From the NCBI GenBank assembly GCA_035574315.1, contig DATLYW010000049.1:24101-88100 (forward strand): DNA of 64,000 bases, written 5' to 3'. Under the pieces are notes generated by a model. That model did no database searches, was not told where the DNA came from, and saw only the letters and a program-made list of their open reading frames with translations. Source of the stretch: Candidatus Zixiibacteriota bacterium (GTDB taxonomy: Bacteria; Desulfobacterota; Binatia; UBA9968). The position numbers and the translations under genes are program-made. Of the stretch, positions 33,003 to 42,720 are shown piece by piece. Positions within the stretch are counted from its first letter, which is position 1; each line of letters opens with the position of its first letter.

Positions 33003-33818
33003 CTACTCGGCCACGCCGATGACTGCAATGCCGGCCGCATCCGCCTCCCGGATCACCTGCTCTTTTTCGAGGAGCAGCGTCTTGCCGGCTTCTACTGCCA
33101 GCGCCGCCGCGCGCGAGCGCCGCAGGCAATGGATCGTCTCGACCCCGGCGACCGGTACGTCGAAACGTAGGTCCTGTCCGGGCTTGCTCGTCTTCACCAC
33201 CACGCAACCCGCCCCGGCGAGCTCGCCCCCGCGCTCGATGGCGGCATCGGTTCCCTCCACCGCCTCGACGGCGACCACCACCTGCTTCTTGACCACCACG
33301 GTCTGGCCGATTCCCAGGCGCCCGATTTCCTTGGCGGCGCGAAACCCGAGCCTGATGTCCGCCCACTGCGCTTCGGTGGGGCGGCGCCGCGTGAGCACCC
33401 CTGCGCCGGCAAGGCTGTGCGAGAGACAGAGCGTGGAGTCCACCACGCGGATCCCTTCGCCCTCGAGCTCGGCCGCGACTCCCCGCAGCAGGGCGTCGTC
33501 GTCGCGCCGCCGCATCCGCGCCAGAAAGGCCGCGCCGCGCAGATCGGGCCGGAAATTGTCGAACAGCCGCGCCTTGCGAATCCCGCCGGCAAAAACCGCC
33601 TCGGCCACTCCCGCGCGCCGCAGCACGCGGATGATCTTGCCGAGCTGGCCGACGTAGACCCACGTGACGTCGCCGACGATCCGCTCGATCTCCTCCGCGG
33701 TCTCACCCCGGTGCGCCACCGCGACCAGCTCGAAGCCCTCGCGCTTCGCCTCGCGCGCGAAGATCAACGGGAACCTGCCGTTCCCTGCAATCAAACCCAG
33801 TCGTCTCACGGGCACCAA
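33003..33818 (-). CDS. lpxI: UDP-2,3-diacylglucosamine pyrophosphatase LpxI
   Basis: LpxI hydrolyses UDP-2,3-diacylglucosamine to lipid X and UMP; it replaces LpxH in alphaproteobacteria and many other lineages. The 271-residue product shows RRLGLIAGNGRFPLIFAREA, FAGGIRKARLF, RRDDDALLRGVAAELEGEG and KTSKPGQDLRFDVPVAGVET. The listed start is a TTG; GTG codons at 33815 and 33809 are in frame, and the last gives the family's usual short N-terminus. No Shine-Dalgarno sequence decides between them. Confidence 0.92.
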   Translation of the reverse strand: MVPVRRLGLIAGNGRFPLIFAREAKREGFELVAVAHRGETAEEIERIVGDVTWVYVGQLGKIIRVLRRAGVAEAVFAGGIRKARLFDNFRPDLRGAAFLARMRRRDDDALLRGVAAELEGEGIRVVDSTLCLSHSLAGAGVLTRRRPTEAQWADIRLGFRAAKEIGRLGIGQTVVVKKQVVVAVEAVEGTDAAIERGGELAGAGCVVVKTSKPGQDLRFDVPVAGVETIHCLRRSRAAALAVEAGKTLLLEKEQVIREADAAGIAVIGVAE

Positions 33819-33845
33819 GCCGGCCTGTCGGAGCCGCGCGGAGGG

Positions 33846-34622
33846 CTACCGGCAGATCCCCCGCTGGGAGGAGGCGATGAAGCGGACCAACGTCTCGATC
33901 TCGGGCGTCTGCGGAACCTCGCGCCTGACCCTTTCCAGAGCGTCCTTCGTCTTGAGCTTCGACTTGAAGATGATTCGGTACGCCTTCTTGAGCGCGTCGA
34001 TCTGCTCTCTCGTGAAGCGGCGCCGCCGCAGTCCTTCGATGTTCAGGCCGTGCAGCCTCGCTCTGTCTCCGGTCGCGTTGCAGTAGGGCGGAACGTCCTT
34101 CGAAACCATCGACCCCGCCCCCACGATGGCCCCCGTCCCGATGCGCGAGAACTGGTGAATCCCGACCAGGCCGCCCACGATGACGTAGTCCTCGATCACC
34201 ACGTGCCCCCCGAGCGTCGCCCCGTTGGCCACGATGTTGTGATTTCCGAGCAGGCAGTCGTGGGCGATGTGGCAGTACATCATCAGGAGGTTATGATCGC
34301 CCACGCGGGTCACCATCCCGCCGGCCGCGGTCCCGGGATTGACGGATACGAACTCGCGCAGAGTGTTGTAGTTGCCGATAATCAGCTCGCTCGGCTCGCC
34401 CTTGTACTTGAGGTCCTGCGGCGCCAATCCGACGGTCGCGTACGGGAAGATCACGTTGCCCTCGCCGATCGTGGTGCGCCCCTCGATCACCACGTGCGGC
34501 TTCACCTTGGTGCCCCGCCCGATCTTCACATCGGGCCCGATGATCGAATAGGCTCCGATCTCGACGTCCGGGTCCAGCTCCGCGCGCGGGTCGACAATCG
34601 CCGTCTGGTGAATCCTGGCCAT
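33846..34622 (-). CDS. lpxA: UDP-N-acetylglucosamine O-acyltransferase LpxA
   Basis: LpxA performs the first acyl transfer of lipid A synthesis from acyl-ACP. The 258-residue left-handed beta-helix enzyme has repeating hexapeptides, the catalytic-His region MYCHIAHDCLLG, GIHQFSRIGTGAIVGAGS, and the C-terminal helical part with NIEGLRRRRF. Its length is as in E. coli LpxA. Chain-length and O/N preference cannot be read reliably. It is encoded 16 bases after fabZ. Confidence 0.95.
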   Translation of the reverse strand: MARIHQTAIVDPRAELDPDVEIGAYSIIGPDVKIGRGTKVKPHVVIEGRTTIGEGNVIFPYATVGLAPQDLKYKGEPSELIIGNYNTLREFVSVNPGTAAGGMVTRVGDHNLLMMYCHIAHDCLLGNHNIVANGATLGGHVVIEDYVIVGGLVGIHQFSRIGTGAIVGAGSMVSKDVPPYCNATGDRARLHGLNIEGLRRRRFTREQIDALKKAYRIIFKSKLKTKDALERVRREVPQTPEIETLVRFIASSQRGICR

Positions 34623-34638
34623 CCGGAGTCCCGCGCGA

Positions 34639-35085
34639 TCAAGCCTCCTGGCCGAGGTCGACTTCCATGGCCGAAATCTCGGCCTGTGCGACGACCTTGC
34701 CGTCCACCAAGGCGATGCCCTGCATCTTCCAGTACGATCCGCGCCGCTTGAGGCAGGTCAGCTCCAGCCGCAGCTGGTCTCCCGGCTCCACGGGCTTCTT
34801 GAACTTCACGTTGTCCAGCCCGGTGAGCACGAAGACCTTGTTGTCCTCCGCCGGACCGCGCGCCTGATGCGCGAAGAGCGCCCCGACCTGGGCCATCGCC
34901 TCGCAAATCAGCACCCCGGGCATTACCGGCCTCCCGGGAAAGTGGCCCTGAAAGAAGCTCTCGTTGAACGATACGTTCTTGATCCCCACGATCTTCTCCT
35001 CGCCGTGGATTTCGACGATGCGATCCACCAGCAGGAAGGGATAGCGGTGCGGGAGATACCTGAGGATCTGCTTGACGTCGAGCAT
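34639..35085 (-). CDS. fabZ: 3-hydroxyacyl-[ACP] dehydratase FabZ
   Basis: FabZ dehydrates 3-hydroxyacyl-ACP in fatty acid elongation and competes with LpxA for the same substrate. The 148-residue hot-dog protein has [13 protein letters not shown] at the N-terminus and [20 protein letters not shown], which carries the catalytic His and Glu. Its place between lpxD and lpxA is the classic arrangement. Confidence 0.96.
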   Translation of the reverse strand: MLDVKQILRYLPHRYPFLLVDRIVEIHGEEKIVGIKNVSFNESFFQGHFPGRPVMPGVLICEAMAQVGALFAHQARGPAEDNKVFVLTGLDNVKFKKPVEPGDQLRLELTCLKRRGSYWKMQGIALVDGKVVAQAEISAMEVDLGQEA

Positions 35086-35112
35086 GGGGATCTCGTTCCT
35101 TTCAAGGCCGGG

Positions 35113-36150
35113 TCACGACCGCCCCAATTTCTTCTCCAGCGCCCGCACCGCCGCCCACAACGCGGGCAGCTCCGGGAGCAGCGCCATGACCCGCAGCCAC
35201 TGCCGGTGCGGAGCGGCCTCGATCCCGCCCGAGAGCACCGCGCCTGCCGGAACGTCCCGGGGAATGCCGGACTGCGGTCCGATCTTGGCCCCGTCGCCGA
35301 TCACGACGTGATTGACGACCCCCGCCTGACCGGCCAGAATGACGTTGCGGCCGATCCGCGTGCTTCCCGCCACCCCCGCCTGCGCCGCGATCACGCTGTT
35401 CTCGCCAACGGTCACATTGTGCGCGATCTGAACCAGATTGTCGATTTTCACGCCCCGCCGGATCACGGTGCGGCCGAGCGTCGCGCGGTCGATCGTGCTG
35501 TTCGCTCCGATCTCCACGTCGTCCTCGATCTCGACCACGCCCACCTGCGGGATCTTGACCCGCCCCTCTCCCTCGCCCGCGTAACCGAAGCCATCCGCGC
35601 CGATCACCACGCCGGCGTGCAGCACCACGCGGTCTCCGATCCTGCAGCCTTCCCGGACCACGACGTTCGGATGCAGCACGCAGTCGCGCCCGATCGACAC
35701 CCCCTCGCCCACGAACACTCCGGGAAAGAGGACCGTTCGCTCGCCGACCGAGGCGCCGCGCCCGACGAACACGTTGGGATAGACCGTCGCCTCCGGGGCC
35801 ACGCGCGCTTCCGGGTCAACGTGCGCCCCGGCGCTGACGCCCGCTCTACGCCTCGGGGCCGGGTGGAACAGCTGCAGGACCTTTGCGAAGGCGACGTAGG
35901 GGTCCGCCGCCTTCAGCAGCGCAGGCCCGGGCTTTGCGGCCGCCGGGATCGCTCCCCGCCCGACGATGACCGCGCTGGCCCGGGTGCGCTCGAGGTGCTT
36001 CGCGTAGCGCGGATTGGCCAGAAACGTGATCGCGCCCGGACCCGCTTCGTCGATCGGTGCGACCTTCGTGATGACGAGGCCGCCGTCGCCGAGGACCTCC
36101 CCGCCGACCGCCCGCGCCAGCTCGGAGAGGGTCTTGGTCGTGGTGCTCAC
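35113..36150 (-). CDS. lpxD: UDP-3-O-acylglucosamine N-acyltransferase LpxD
   Basis: LpxD adds the second (N-linked) acyl chain to the lipid A precursor. The 345 residues comprise an N-terminal uridine-binding domain ([20 protein letters not shown]), a left-handed beta-helix of hexapeptides from about residue 105 to 310 with the catalytic-His segment [17 protein letters not shown], and a short C-terminal helix. The GTG start overlaps the skp stop (GTGA). Confidence 0.95.
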   Translation of the reverse strand: MSTTTKTLSELARAVGGEVLGDGGLVITKVAPIDEAGPGAITFLANPRYAKHLERTRASAVIVGRGAIPAAAKPGPALLKAADPYVAFAKVLQLFHPAPRRRAGVSAGAHVDPEARVAPEATVYPNVFVGRGASVGERTVLFPGVFVGEGVSIGRDCVLHPNVVVREGCRIGDRVVLHAGVVIGADGFGYAGEGEGRVKIPQVGVVEIEDDVEIGANSTIDRATLGRTVIRRGVKIDNLVQIAHNVTVGENSVIAAQAGVAGSTRIGRNVILAGQAGVVNHVVIGDGAKIGPQSGIPRDVPAGAVLSGGIEAAPHRQWLRVMALLPELPALWAAVRALEKKLGRS

Positions 36151-36662
36151 TTCCCCTTGACGCGGCTGTTGTAGACTTCCACCACCTTGTTGGTGATGTC
36201 AATCCCCTGGTCGCTGTAGAGTATCTGATTGCGCTCCAGAATCAGCGTGAACTTCTCCGACTTGCCCACCTCTGCGACGATCTTTTCCAGGTCCCGGAGA
36301 ATATCCGAGGTCATCATCCCTTCCTTCTGCCTGAGCTCCTGCTGGTTGTCCTGCATCGCGCGCTGGTAGTTGACGATCCGCCGCTGGAGATCCGCTTCCA
36401 GGTTCCGCCGCTCCTCTTCCTTGAGCAGCGGCCCTTTCTTGTCGAGATCCGCCTTCAACCGCTCCAGCTCCTGCTTCTCCTTGAGCAGCTCCGCCTCGAC
36501 CTTCTTGACCTGAGCCTGGAATTTCTCCTTGGCCCGCTTGCCCGCCTGCGACTCGGTGATCGCGCGCTGGATGTCGATAAAGCCGATCTTGATCCTGTCC
36601 TGCGCCGGCGCCGGAGCCGCAAACAGCACGACGACGCACACGATCCACAACCAATGCTTCAC
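36147..36662 (-). CDS. skp: OmpH/Skp-family periplasmic chaperone
   Basis: Skp-like proteins hold unfolded outer-membrane proteins for the BAM complex. The 171-residue product has a signal peptide ([18 protein letters not shown]), the family start [10 protein letters not shown], and a long charged coiled coil (about residues 45-135, rich in K, E, Q and R), as in the Skp tentacles. The start is GTG. It lies directly after bamA, the usual partner. Confidence 0.92.
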   Translation of the reverse strand: MKHWLWIVCVVVLFAAPAPAQDRIKIGFIDIQRAITESQAGKRAKEKFQAQVKKVEAELLKEKQELERLKADLDKKGPLLKEEERRNLEADLQRRIVNYQRAMQDNQQELRQKEGMMTSDILRDLEKIVAEVGKSEKFTLILERNQILYSDQGIDITNKVVEVYNSRVKGK

Positions 36663-36706
36663 TCAGACCTCCCGGAACCCCTCGAGTTTTTTGAAAGAAA
36701 GACCAA

Positions 36707-39124
36707 TCAAGGCTGGCTGCCGATAGAAAATCCCAGCACGGAGGTGTCGTCGCCCGACTTCTTGTTCAGCGGAAAACCGAGCTCGACGCGGAGCGGGCCG
36801 AACGGCGACAGCCAGCGCGCTCCCACCCCGACGGAACGCCGGAAGTCGCCGAAGCTGAAGTTATCCGATTCGCGGAACGCCTGGCCCATGTCGAAGAAAG
36901 CCACCCCGCGAAGCCCGAACTGTTCCATGATCGGGAACATCAGCTCGGCGTTGAAGACGGCCGCCTTGTCGCCGCCGACGACGTCGGTCGCGCAGCTCTC
37001 GACTCCGTCCACATTCGAGCACGTTCGCTCCCTCGGCCCCAGGCTGCGGTCGGCGAAGCCGCGAACCGAGTTGATGCCGCCGAGGAAATAGCGCTCGAAC
37101 AGGGGCAAGTCCTTTTTCCCGTTCGATCTCTCCGTGAGCCCGAAGCCGTAACCGACGCTCCCGCCGAGGGCGAGCACGTAAGCGCCGCCCCAGTTGGGAT
37201 CCTTGAGGAGCGGGTAGTGCCAGCGCCCGCTCAGGTCCGACTTGATGAAGCGATTGTCGCCCCCGAGGCCCGCGAACTTCACGGAAAAGGCCGACTTGGT
37301 CCCTTCGGTCGGGTTGAAGAAGTGATCACGGCTGTCGTAGGTCAGGCTCGGCGCCATCGCGCTCGTCAGCGAGGTCCCGCGCTCGTTCTGGATCGCGAGC
37401 GGCGCGCCGGCTTCGATGCCGTTGATCTTCTCACGCGTCAGCTCGTACGACATCCCGCCGCGCATGTAGTCCCAGATCGTCGGTGGCGCGTTGCTCGCCA
37501 GCTCGTCCGAGCCCCGGAGCAGGTCCGGGGCGGGCCGGCCCCAGAACGGAACCCGAAAATCCTTCAACGGGTAGCTCGTGTGGACGCCGAACCCGAGCCG
37601 ACGCTGGTCGAACGACTCGAACTCACGCTCGGTGTTGAAGGCGTCGAAGCCGAGCGCGAGCCGCGTGTCGCGGAAATAGGGTTCGTTGAAGCTCACGACG
37701 AAATCCTGCCGGCTCGTGCCGATCGAAAAGCTGCCGTTCACGCTCTGGCCGCGGCCGAAAAGGTTCTTCTCCGCGATCCCGGCGTTGAACAGGAACCCGT
37801 CGCCGCTGCTGTAGCCGGCTCCGACCGAGAAGGTACCGGTGGGACCCTCCTTGACGTCGACGAGAAGGTCGACCGCGTCGGGCTGATCGGTCTTCTTCGT
37901 CGTCAGCTGCACGTCCTCGAAATACCCCGAGCGCTGCAGGGCGTTGCGGCTCTGGGTGAGTTTCGTCCCCGAAAACAGCTCCTGTTCCGCCGCCAGCAGC
38001 TCGCGCCGCACCACCTTGTCCCGCGTCTTGGTATTGCCCGCGACCAGGATGCGGTTGAAGTAAACCGGCGGGCCTTTGGTGATCACCAGCGCCACGTCGA
38101 CCACCTTCTCCTCGCTCTGGATCCGGGTGACCGGCTCGATCTGGGCGAAAGCGAAGCCCTTGTTGGAATACAGATCGCCGAGCGCGGTCACGTCTTCCCG
38201 CAACCGGCTGCCGCGGAAAATCTGCCCCGGCGTGATCTTGACCCGCTGGAGCATCTTCTCGCCGTCCTCGATGAGATCGCCCCCGATCTCCACCTTGCCC
38301 ACCCGGTACTGGGGCCCCTCGTGCACGCGGATGACCAGCTCCAGGCCGTCGCGGCGGCGCAGGATCACCGGCTCGTCGATCTTGTGGTCGATGTAGCCGT
38401 GATCGTAGTAGTGGTTGTTGAGGATCGCGATGTCGTTGGTGAGCACGTCGCGGTCGAGGACGCCGCGGTTGGTGATGAACGACAAGAGCCACTCTTCCTT
38501 CGTCGACATCAAGCCCTTGAGCTCGCTTTCGGAAAACACGCGGTTGCCCTCGAAGGAGATCTTCTTGATCAGCAGCCGGTTCCCCTCCACCACGTCGAGC
38601 GTGACCACGGCCTGGTTGTTCGACTCGACGGAGATCGCGTAGTCCACCTTGGCGTTGACGTAGCCCTGTTCGACGTACAGCTTTCGCACCTTCTCGACCC
38701 CCTCGGCCACCTTGTTGCGGTCGAGAATCGTCCGCGGAGTGACGCCGAACGCGGTGTCGATCTTCTCCCTGCCGATCTGTGAGACTCCCTGCACCTTCAC
38801 TTCCCGGACGTAGGGCTTTTCCTTTACGGTGTAGGTGAGAACCCCTTCGGGCGTCAGCGCGGCCTGGACATCGTCGAAAAATCCCATGCGGTAGATCGCC
38901 TTCACATCCTGCTCGACGAGCGAGGCGTCGAAGAACTCTCCCGCCCGGCTCTTTACGTGCAGACGGATGCCGTCCTCTTCCACGCGCACGTTTCCCGCGA
39001 TCTTGACGTCGACGAGCTTCGTCTTTTCCTGACCCGCGGCCCGCGCGGTCAGGAGCGCATAACCGACCATCAGGATCAGGAAGAAAACGGGGAAGCGGCG
39101 GGCGGAAGGCGTCTTCGAATCCAT
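36707..39124 (-). CDS. bamA: Outer membrane protein assembly factor BamA
   Basis: BamA inserts beta-barrel proteins into the outer membrane. The 805 residues contain a signal peptide (about 1-30), five POTRA repeats (about 35-430, e.g. FEGNRVFSESELKGLM and VAGNTKTRDKVVRRELL) and a C-terminal barrel with the loop-6 motif INSVRGF. The barrel also has a Cys pair in a loop (RTCSNVDGVESCATD). The last residues are GFSIGSQP: a terminal Pro in place of the usual aromatic residue of the beta-signal, which is odd for this family. Confidence 0.96.
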   Translation of the reverse strand: MDSKTPSARRFPVFFLILMVGYALLTARAAGQEKTKLVDVKIAGNVRVEEDGIRLHVKSRAGEFFDASLVEQDVKAIYRMGFFDDVQAALTPEGVLTYTVKEKPYVREVKVQGVSQIGREKIDTAFGVTPRTILDRNKVAEGVEKVRKLYVEQGYVNAKVDYAISVESNNQAVVTLDVVEGNRLLIKKISFEGNRVFSESELKGLMSTKEEWLLSFITNRGVLDRDVLTNDIAILNNHYYDHGYIDHKIDEPVILRRRDGLELVIRVHEGPQYRVGKVEIGGDLIEDGEKMLQRVKITPGQIFRGSRLREDVTALGDLYSNKGFAFAQIEPVTRIQSEEKVVDVALVITKGPPVYFNRILVAGNTKTRDKVVRRELLAAEQELFSGTKLTQSRNALQRSGYFEDVQLTTKKTDQPDAVDLLVDVKEGPTGTFSVGAGYSSGDGFLFNAGIAEKNLFGRGQSVNGSFSIGTSRQDFVVSFNEPYFRDTRLALGFDAFNTEREFESFDQRRLGFGVHTSYPLKDFRVPFWGRPAPDLLRGSDELASNAPPTIWDYMRGGMSYELTREKINGIEAGAPLAIQNERGTSLTSAMAPSLTYDSRDHFFNPTEGTKSAFSVKFAGLGGDNRFIKSDLSGRWHYPLLKDPNWGGAYVLALGGSVGYGFGLTERSNGKKDLPLFERYFLGGINSVRGFADRSLGPRERTCSNVDGVESCATDVVGGDKAAVFNAELMFPIMEQFGLRGVAFFDMGQAFRESDNFSFGDFRRSVGVGARWLSPFGPLRVELGFPLNKKSGDDTSVLGFSIGSQP

Positions 39125-39205
39125 GAATCGACAACTACCTGGCCGGTTGGGTGTCAGGTTTTTCTAACAAATTCGCGCACTTTTGTAAAGCGAAATTCCG
39201 CCGTC

Positions 39206-39883
39206 CTATACCGGATGGAGCTGCCCGTTGCGAAGCTCGAGCTGGCGGCCGATTTTGGCCGCAAATCCGCGGTTGTGCGTCGCCACCACCAGCGCCGTTC
39301 CGCGCTCTTTGTTCAGGCGAAAGAGCAGCTCCTGCACCTCCTCGCCGATACGCACGTCGAGCGAGCCGGTCGGCTCGTCGGCCAGCACCAGCTTGGGCCG
39401 AAGCACCACCGCGCGAGCCAGCGCGACCCGCTGCTGCTCGCCTCCCGAAAGCTTTCCCGGGCGGTGGTTGAGACGATCCTGCAGGCCGACCAGCTGGAGC
39501 AGCTCCGCAGCCTCCGCCTCCGCGCGGCGCCGATCGATTCCCTGAATCAGCGCCGGGAGCATGACGTTCTCCAGAGCCGAGAAATCCGGGAGCAGATAAT
39601 GGAACTGGAAAACGAAGCCGATCTCCCGATTGCGGAAGCGCGCCAGCTCGATCTCGTCGTCCAGCGGCAGCGCCTGGCCCTGATAGAGCACCTGCCCCGC
39701 GGTCGGACGGTCGAGCGTCCCCAGGATGTGGAGCAGCGTGCTTTTCCCCACGCCCGATTCGCCGACGATCGCGACGCGCTCGCCGGGCTCGAGGTCGAAG
39801 TCGAGTCCCGTGAGAACCCGGATCTCGCGCTCGCCTTCGACGAAGGTCTTCTCCAGGCCGCGCACCGAAAGCAGCTTACTCAT
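39206..39883 (-). CDS. lolD: Lipoprotein-releasing system ATPase LolD
   Basis: LolD powers extraction of lipoproteins from the inner membrane for transfer to LolA. The 225 residues have Walker A VGESGVGKSTLLHILG, signature LSGGEQQRVALARAVV, and Walker B LVLADEPTGSLD. It overlaps the permease gene by eight bases, and the pair is followed by bamA after an 81-base gap. Confidence 0.93.
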   Translation of the reverse strand: MSKLLSVRGLEKTFVEGEREIRVLTGLDFDLEPGERVAIVGESGVGKSTLLHILGTLDRPTAGQVLYQGQALPLDDEIELARFRNREIGFVFQFHYLLPDFSALENVMLPALIQGIDRRRAEAEAAELLQLVGLQDRLNHRPGKLSGGEQQRVALARAVVLRPKLVLADEPTGSLDVRIGEEVQELLFRLNKERGTALVVATHNRGFAAKIGRQLELRNGQLHPV

Positions 39884-41126
39884 AGCGGATGATTTCCACC
39901 GGATCGAGCTTGGCGGCCTGGCGCGCCGGGTAGATGCTCGCCACCAGACAGACGGCCAGAGAGGCGAGGGCGATCAGGACGAAGTTTCCGGCGTAGATCC
40001 GCACCGGGACGGTGGAGATCAGGAAGACGTCCTTGGGGAGCTCGATGAACTGATACTCCTGGATCAGCAGACAGATGACGTAACCCGCGATCACTCCCAG
40101 AACCGTTCCGACGACTCCGATCACGCACCCCTTGATCAGAAAGATCTTGCGGATGCTCTGCCGCGTGGCGCCCATCGACTGCAGGATCGCGATGTCCTTT
40201 TTCTTCTCCATGACCACCATGATCAGCGTGGAAACGATATTGAACGCGCCGATCAGGATCATCAGCAGCAGCACGAGGAAATAAACGGTCTTCTCGAGCC
40301 GCAGCGCCGAAAACAGGTTGGGCCACAGGCGGGACCAGTCCTCGGTGATGTAAGGGAAGCCCAGCTCCCGCTGGATCCGGTCGGCCACCTCCTTGGCCCG
40401 GTCCACGTCGCGCACCTTCATCTCGATGGTGGTGACCCCTCCGTCGAGCTCGAAGAACTTCTGGGCGTCCGCCAGGCTCATGAAGACCAGCGTCGAGTCG
40501 ATGTCGCTCATGCCGGAATCGAACAAACCGACCACCATGAACCGCCGCACCTTCGGGATCACGCCGATCGCCGTCGGGCTGCCCAGCGGCGAGACCACCT
40601 GCACGGGATTTCCGGGAAAAACGCCGAGCTGGCCGGCGAGGCGCCGCCCCAGGATCACGCCCGGCAGGTGCACGGTGCGGTCGTCCACCCGCAGCGCATG
40701 CATTTTCTTGAGCCCCCCCAGGCTTCCCTCGCGCAGGTAGCGCTCGACGTCGACCACGGCGTTAACGCGGTCGGGGTCGATGCCACGAACCACCACTCCC
40801 GAGACCCGCGGCCCGGCCGTGAGCATCACCTGGCCGTACACCGTCGGGGTCGCCGCCACCACGCCGTCGGTCCGGGCCAGCCGCGGCAGGAGCGCCTCGT
40901 AGCCTTCGAGCGGACCGCCCGCCCGGCTGAGCGCGATGTGCGCGTTGATCCCCAGCAGGCGGTCGCGCAGCGTCTCCTCGAACCCGCTCATCACCGCCAT
41001 CACCACGTTGAGCGTCATGACGCCGATCATCACTCCCAGAACGGAGATCACCGTGATCAGGGAAATGAACGTCTCCCGGCGGCGGGCCCGCAGGTACCTA
41101 AGCCCGATGAACCATTCGTACTGCAT
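39876..41126 (-). CDS. lolC: Lipoprotein-releasing ABC transporter permease LolC/LolE
   Basis: The 416-residue MacB/FtsX-type permease starts QYEWFIGLRYLRARRRETF, a LolC/E hallmark. One transmembrane helix follows (SLITVISVLGVMIGVMTLNVV), then a large periplasmic domain (about 55-270) and three C-terminal helices. Only one permease gene is present, so it probably works as a homodimer (LolF-type) unless a second copy lies elsewhere. Confidence 0.92.
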   Translation of the reverse strand: MQYEWFIGLRYLRARRRETFISLITVISVLGVMIGVMTLNVVMAVMSGFEETLRDRLLGINAHIALSRAGGPLEGYEALLPRLARTDGVVAATPTVYGQVMLTAGPRVSGVVVRGIDPDRVNAVVDVERYLREGSLGGLKKMHALRVDDRTVHLPGVILGRRLAGQLGVFPGNPVQVVSPLGSPTAIGVIPKVRRFMVVGLFDSGMSDIDSTLVFMSLADAQKFFELDGGVTTIEMKVRDVDRAKEVADRIQRELGFPYITEDWSRLWPNLFSALRLEKTVYFLVLLLMILIGAFNIVSTLIMVVMEKKKDIAILQSMGATRQSIRKIFLIKGCVIGVVGTVLGVIAGYVICLLIQEYQFIELPKDVFLISTVPVRIYAGNFVLIALASLAVCLVASIYPARQAAKLDPVEIIRYE

Positions 41127-41145
41127 GGACGTGGCCGTGCCGCGG

Positions 41146-42651
41146 CTAGCGCTGCGGCCGCAGCAGCGGAAACAGGATGACGTCCCGGATCGAGGGCGAG
41201 TCGGTGAACAGCATCACCAGCCGGTCGATGCCGATGCCCTCGCCGGCGGCGGGCGGCATGCCGTATTCCAGCGCCCGGACGAAATCCTCGTCGATGGGAT
41301 TGGCGGTGTCGTCGCCGGCTTTGCGCGCCTCCATCTGCTCGAGAAAACGCTGGCGCTGGTCGTCCGGATCGTTCAGCTCCGAGAAGGCGTTCGCCAGCTC
41401 CCGCCCGCCGATGTACAGCTCGAAGCGGTCCACGAGCGTCGGGTCGGCGTCGTTCTTGCGCGCCAGTGGCGAGACCGCCAGGGGAAACCCGGTCACGAAC
41501 GTCGGCCTGACGAGGTGCTGCTCGGCGATCTCCTCGAACACCTCGACCAGCAGCTTGCCGTACGGCGCGCCGAGGTCGACCCGCAGGCCGCGCTTCTTCG
41601 CGAACTCCCGCAGCCCTTCGTGCGAGGCGATCTCGGCGACTTCCGCCCCGCCGTGGCGCGCGATCGCCTCGGGAATCGCGATCCTTTCCCACGGCGGCGT
41701 GAGGTCGATCTCGCGTCCCTCGTACGTGAGCCGCGCGCCGCCAGTGACCTCGCGCGCGAGCGCGGAGAACAGCTCCTCGGTGAGCGTCATCAGGTCCTCG
41801 AAGGTCGCGTAGGCCTGATAGAACTCCAGCATCGTGAATTCCGGATTGTGGCGCACCGAGATGCCTTCGTTGCGGAAGCTGCGGTTGAGCTCGAAGACGC
41901 GCTCGATGCCCCCGACGAGCAGGCGCTTGAGGAACAGCTCCGGCGCCACCCGCAGATAGAGGTCCATGTCGAGAGCGTTGTGGTGCGTGACGAACGGCCG
42001 CGCCGCCGCGCCGCCGGGGATCGGGTGCATCATCGGGGTTTCCACCTCCAGGAAACCCCGCTCCTCGAAGAAACGGCGCACCAGGCGCACGATGCGCGAG
42101 CGGGTCTCGAAGACCCGTCGCACTTCCGGGTTCACCATCAGGTCGAGATAGCGCTGGCGGTAGCGCGCCTCGACGTCGGCCAGCCCATGCCACTTCTCCG
42201 GCAACGGGTGCAGGCACTTGGCGAGCAGCCGGACGCTTTCCGCCTCGACCGTCAACTCGCCGGTCCGCGTGCGAAACAGGCGGCCGCGCACCCCGACGAT
42301 GTCGCCCGCGTCGAGCGCCTGGAACAGGGCGTATCCGCGGTCGCCGAGCCGGTCCTTGCGCGCGTAGACCTGCAGTCGGCCCGAGCCGTCCTGAATGTGG
42401 AAGAAGGAAGCTCTTCCGAAGTTGCGGATCGTCATGATCCGCCCCGCCACCTGGAAGCGCTCCTCGATCCCCGCGAGCTGCTCCTCGCTGAAGTCGCCGA
42501 ACCGCGCGGCGATCTCCGCCGTCGAGTGGCTCGGCTTGAAATCGTTGGGATAAAGGGGCAGCCCCGCCTGCCGGAACTGTTCCAGCTTCTGGCGGCGCAC
42601 CTCCGACTGCTCGCTGGCGCTTTGCGGGACGTCTTTGGAAGCAGGGGCCAT
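41146..42651 (-). CDS. lysS: Lysyl-tRNA synthetase (class II)
   Basis: LysRS charges tRNA-Lys. The product is about 501 residues, with an N-terminal OB-fold anticodon domain (VAGRIMTIRNFGRASFFHIQDGSG), motif 2 around FRNEGISVRHNPEFTMLEFYQAY and motif 3 GEGIGIDRLVMLFTD. The ATG at 42651 is preferred; a TTG three codons upstream is in frame. lysS directly upstream of lolCD is a frequent arrangement in deltaproteobacteria-like genomes. Confidence 0.96.
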   Translation of the reverse strand: MAPASKDVPQSASEQSEVRRQKLEQFRQAGLPLYPNDFKPSHSTAEIAARFGDFSEEQLAGIEERFQVAGRIMTIRNFGRASFFHIQDGSGRLQVYARKDRLGDRGYALFQALDAGDIVGVRGRLFRTRTGELTVEAESVRLLAKCLHPLPEKWHGLADVEARYRQRYLDLMVNPEVRRVFETRSRIVRLVRRFFEERGFLEVETPMMHPIPGGAAARPFVTHHNALDMDLYLRVAPELFLKRLLVGGIERVFELNRSFRNEGISVRHNPEFTMLEFYQAYATFEDLMTLTEELFSALAREVTGGARLTYEGREIDLTPPWERIAIPEAIARHGGAEVAEIASHEGLREFAKKRGLRVDLGAPYGKLLVEVFEEIAEQHLVRPTFVTGFPLAVSPLARKNDADPTLVDRFELYIGGRELANAFSELNDPDDQRQRFLEQMEARKAGDDTANPIDEDFVRALEYGMPPAAGEGIGIDRLVMLFTDSPSIRDVILFPLLRPQR

Positions 42652-42668
42652 GGTTCGCAATTCTTTCG

Positions 42669-42697
42669 AAAGTACTATTGCGTCGCCCCGAATTCAA
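42669..42697 (-). promoter_or_regulatory. Candidate promoter of lysS-lol-bam-lpx operon
   Basis: The 69-base gap between metF and lysS has TTGAAT (42692-42697), a 17-base spacer and TACTTT (42669-42674) on the minus strand. Both boxes are imperfect. If used, it would drive the head of the 35 kb envelope cluster. Confidence 0.3.
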
Positions 42698-42720
42698 TCC
42701 GTCGGCGACGACGAGGGTGG

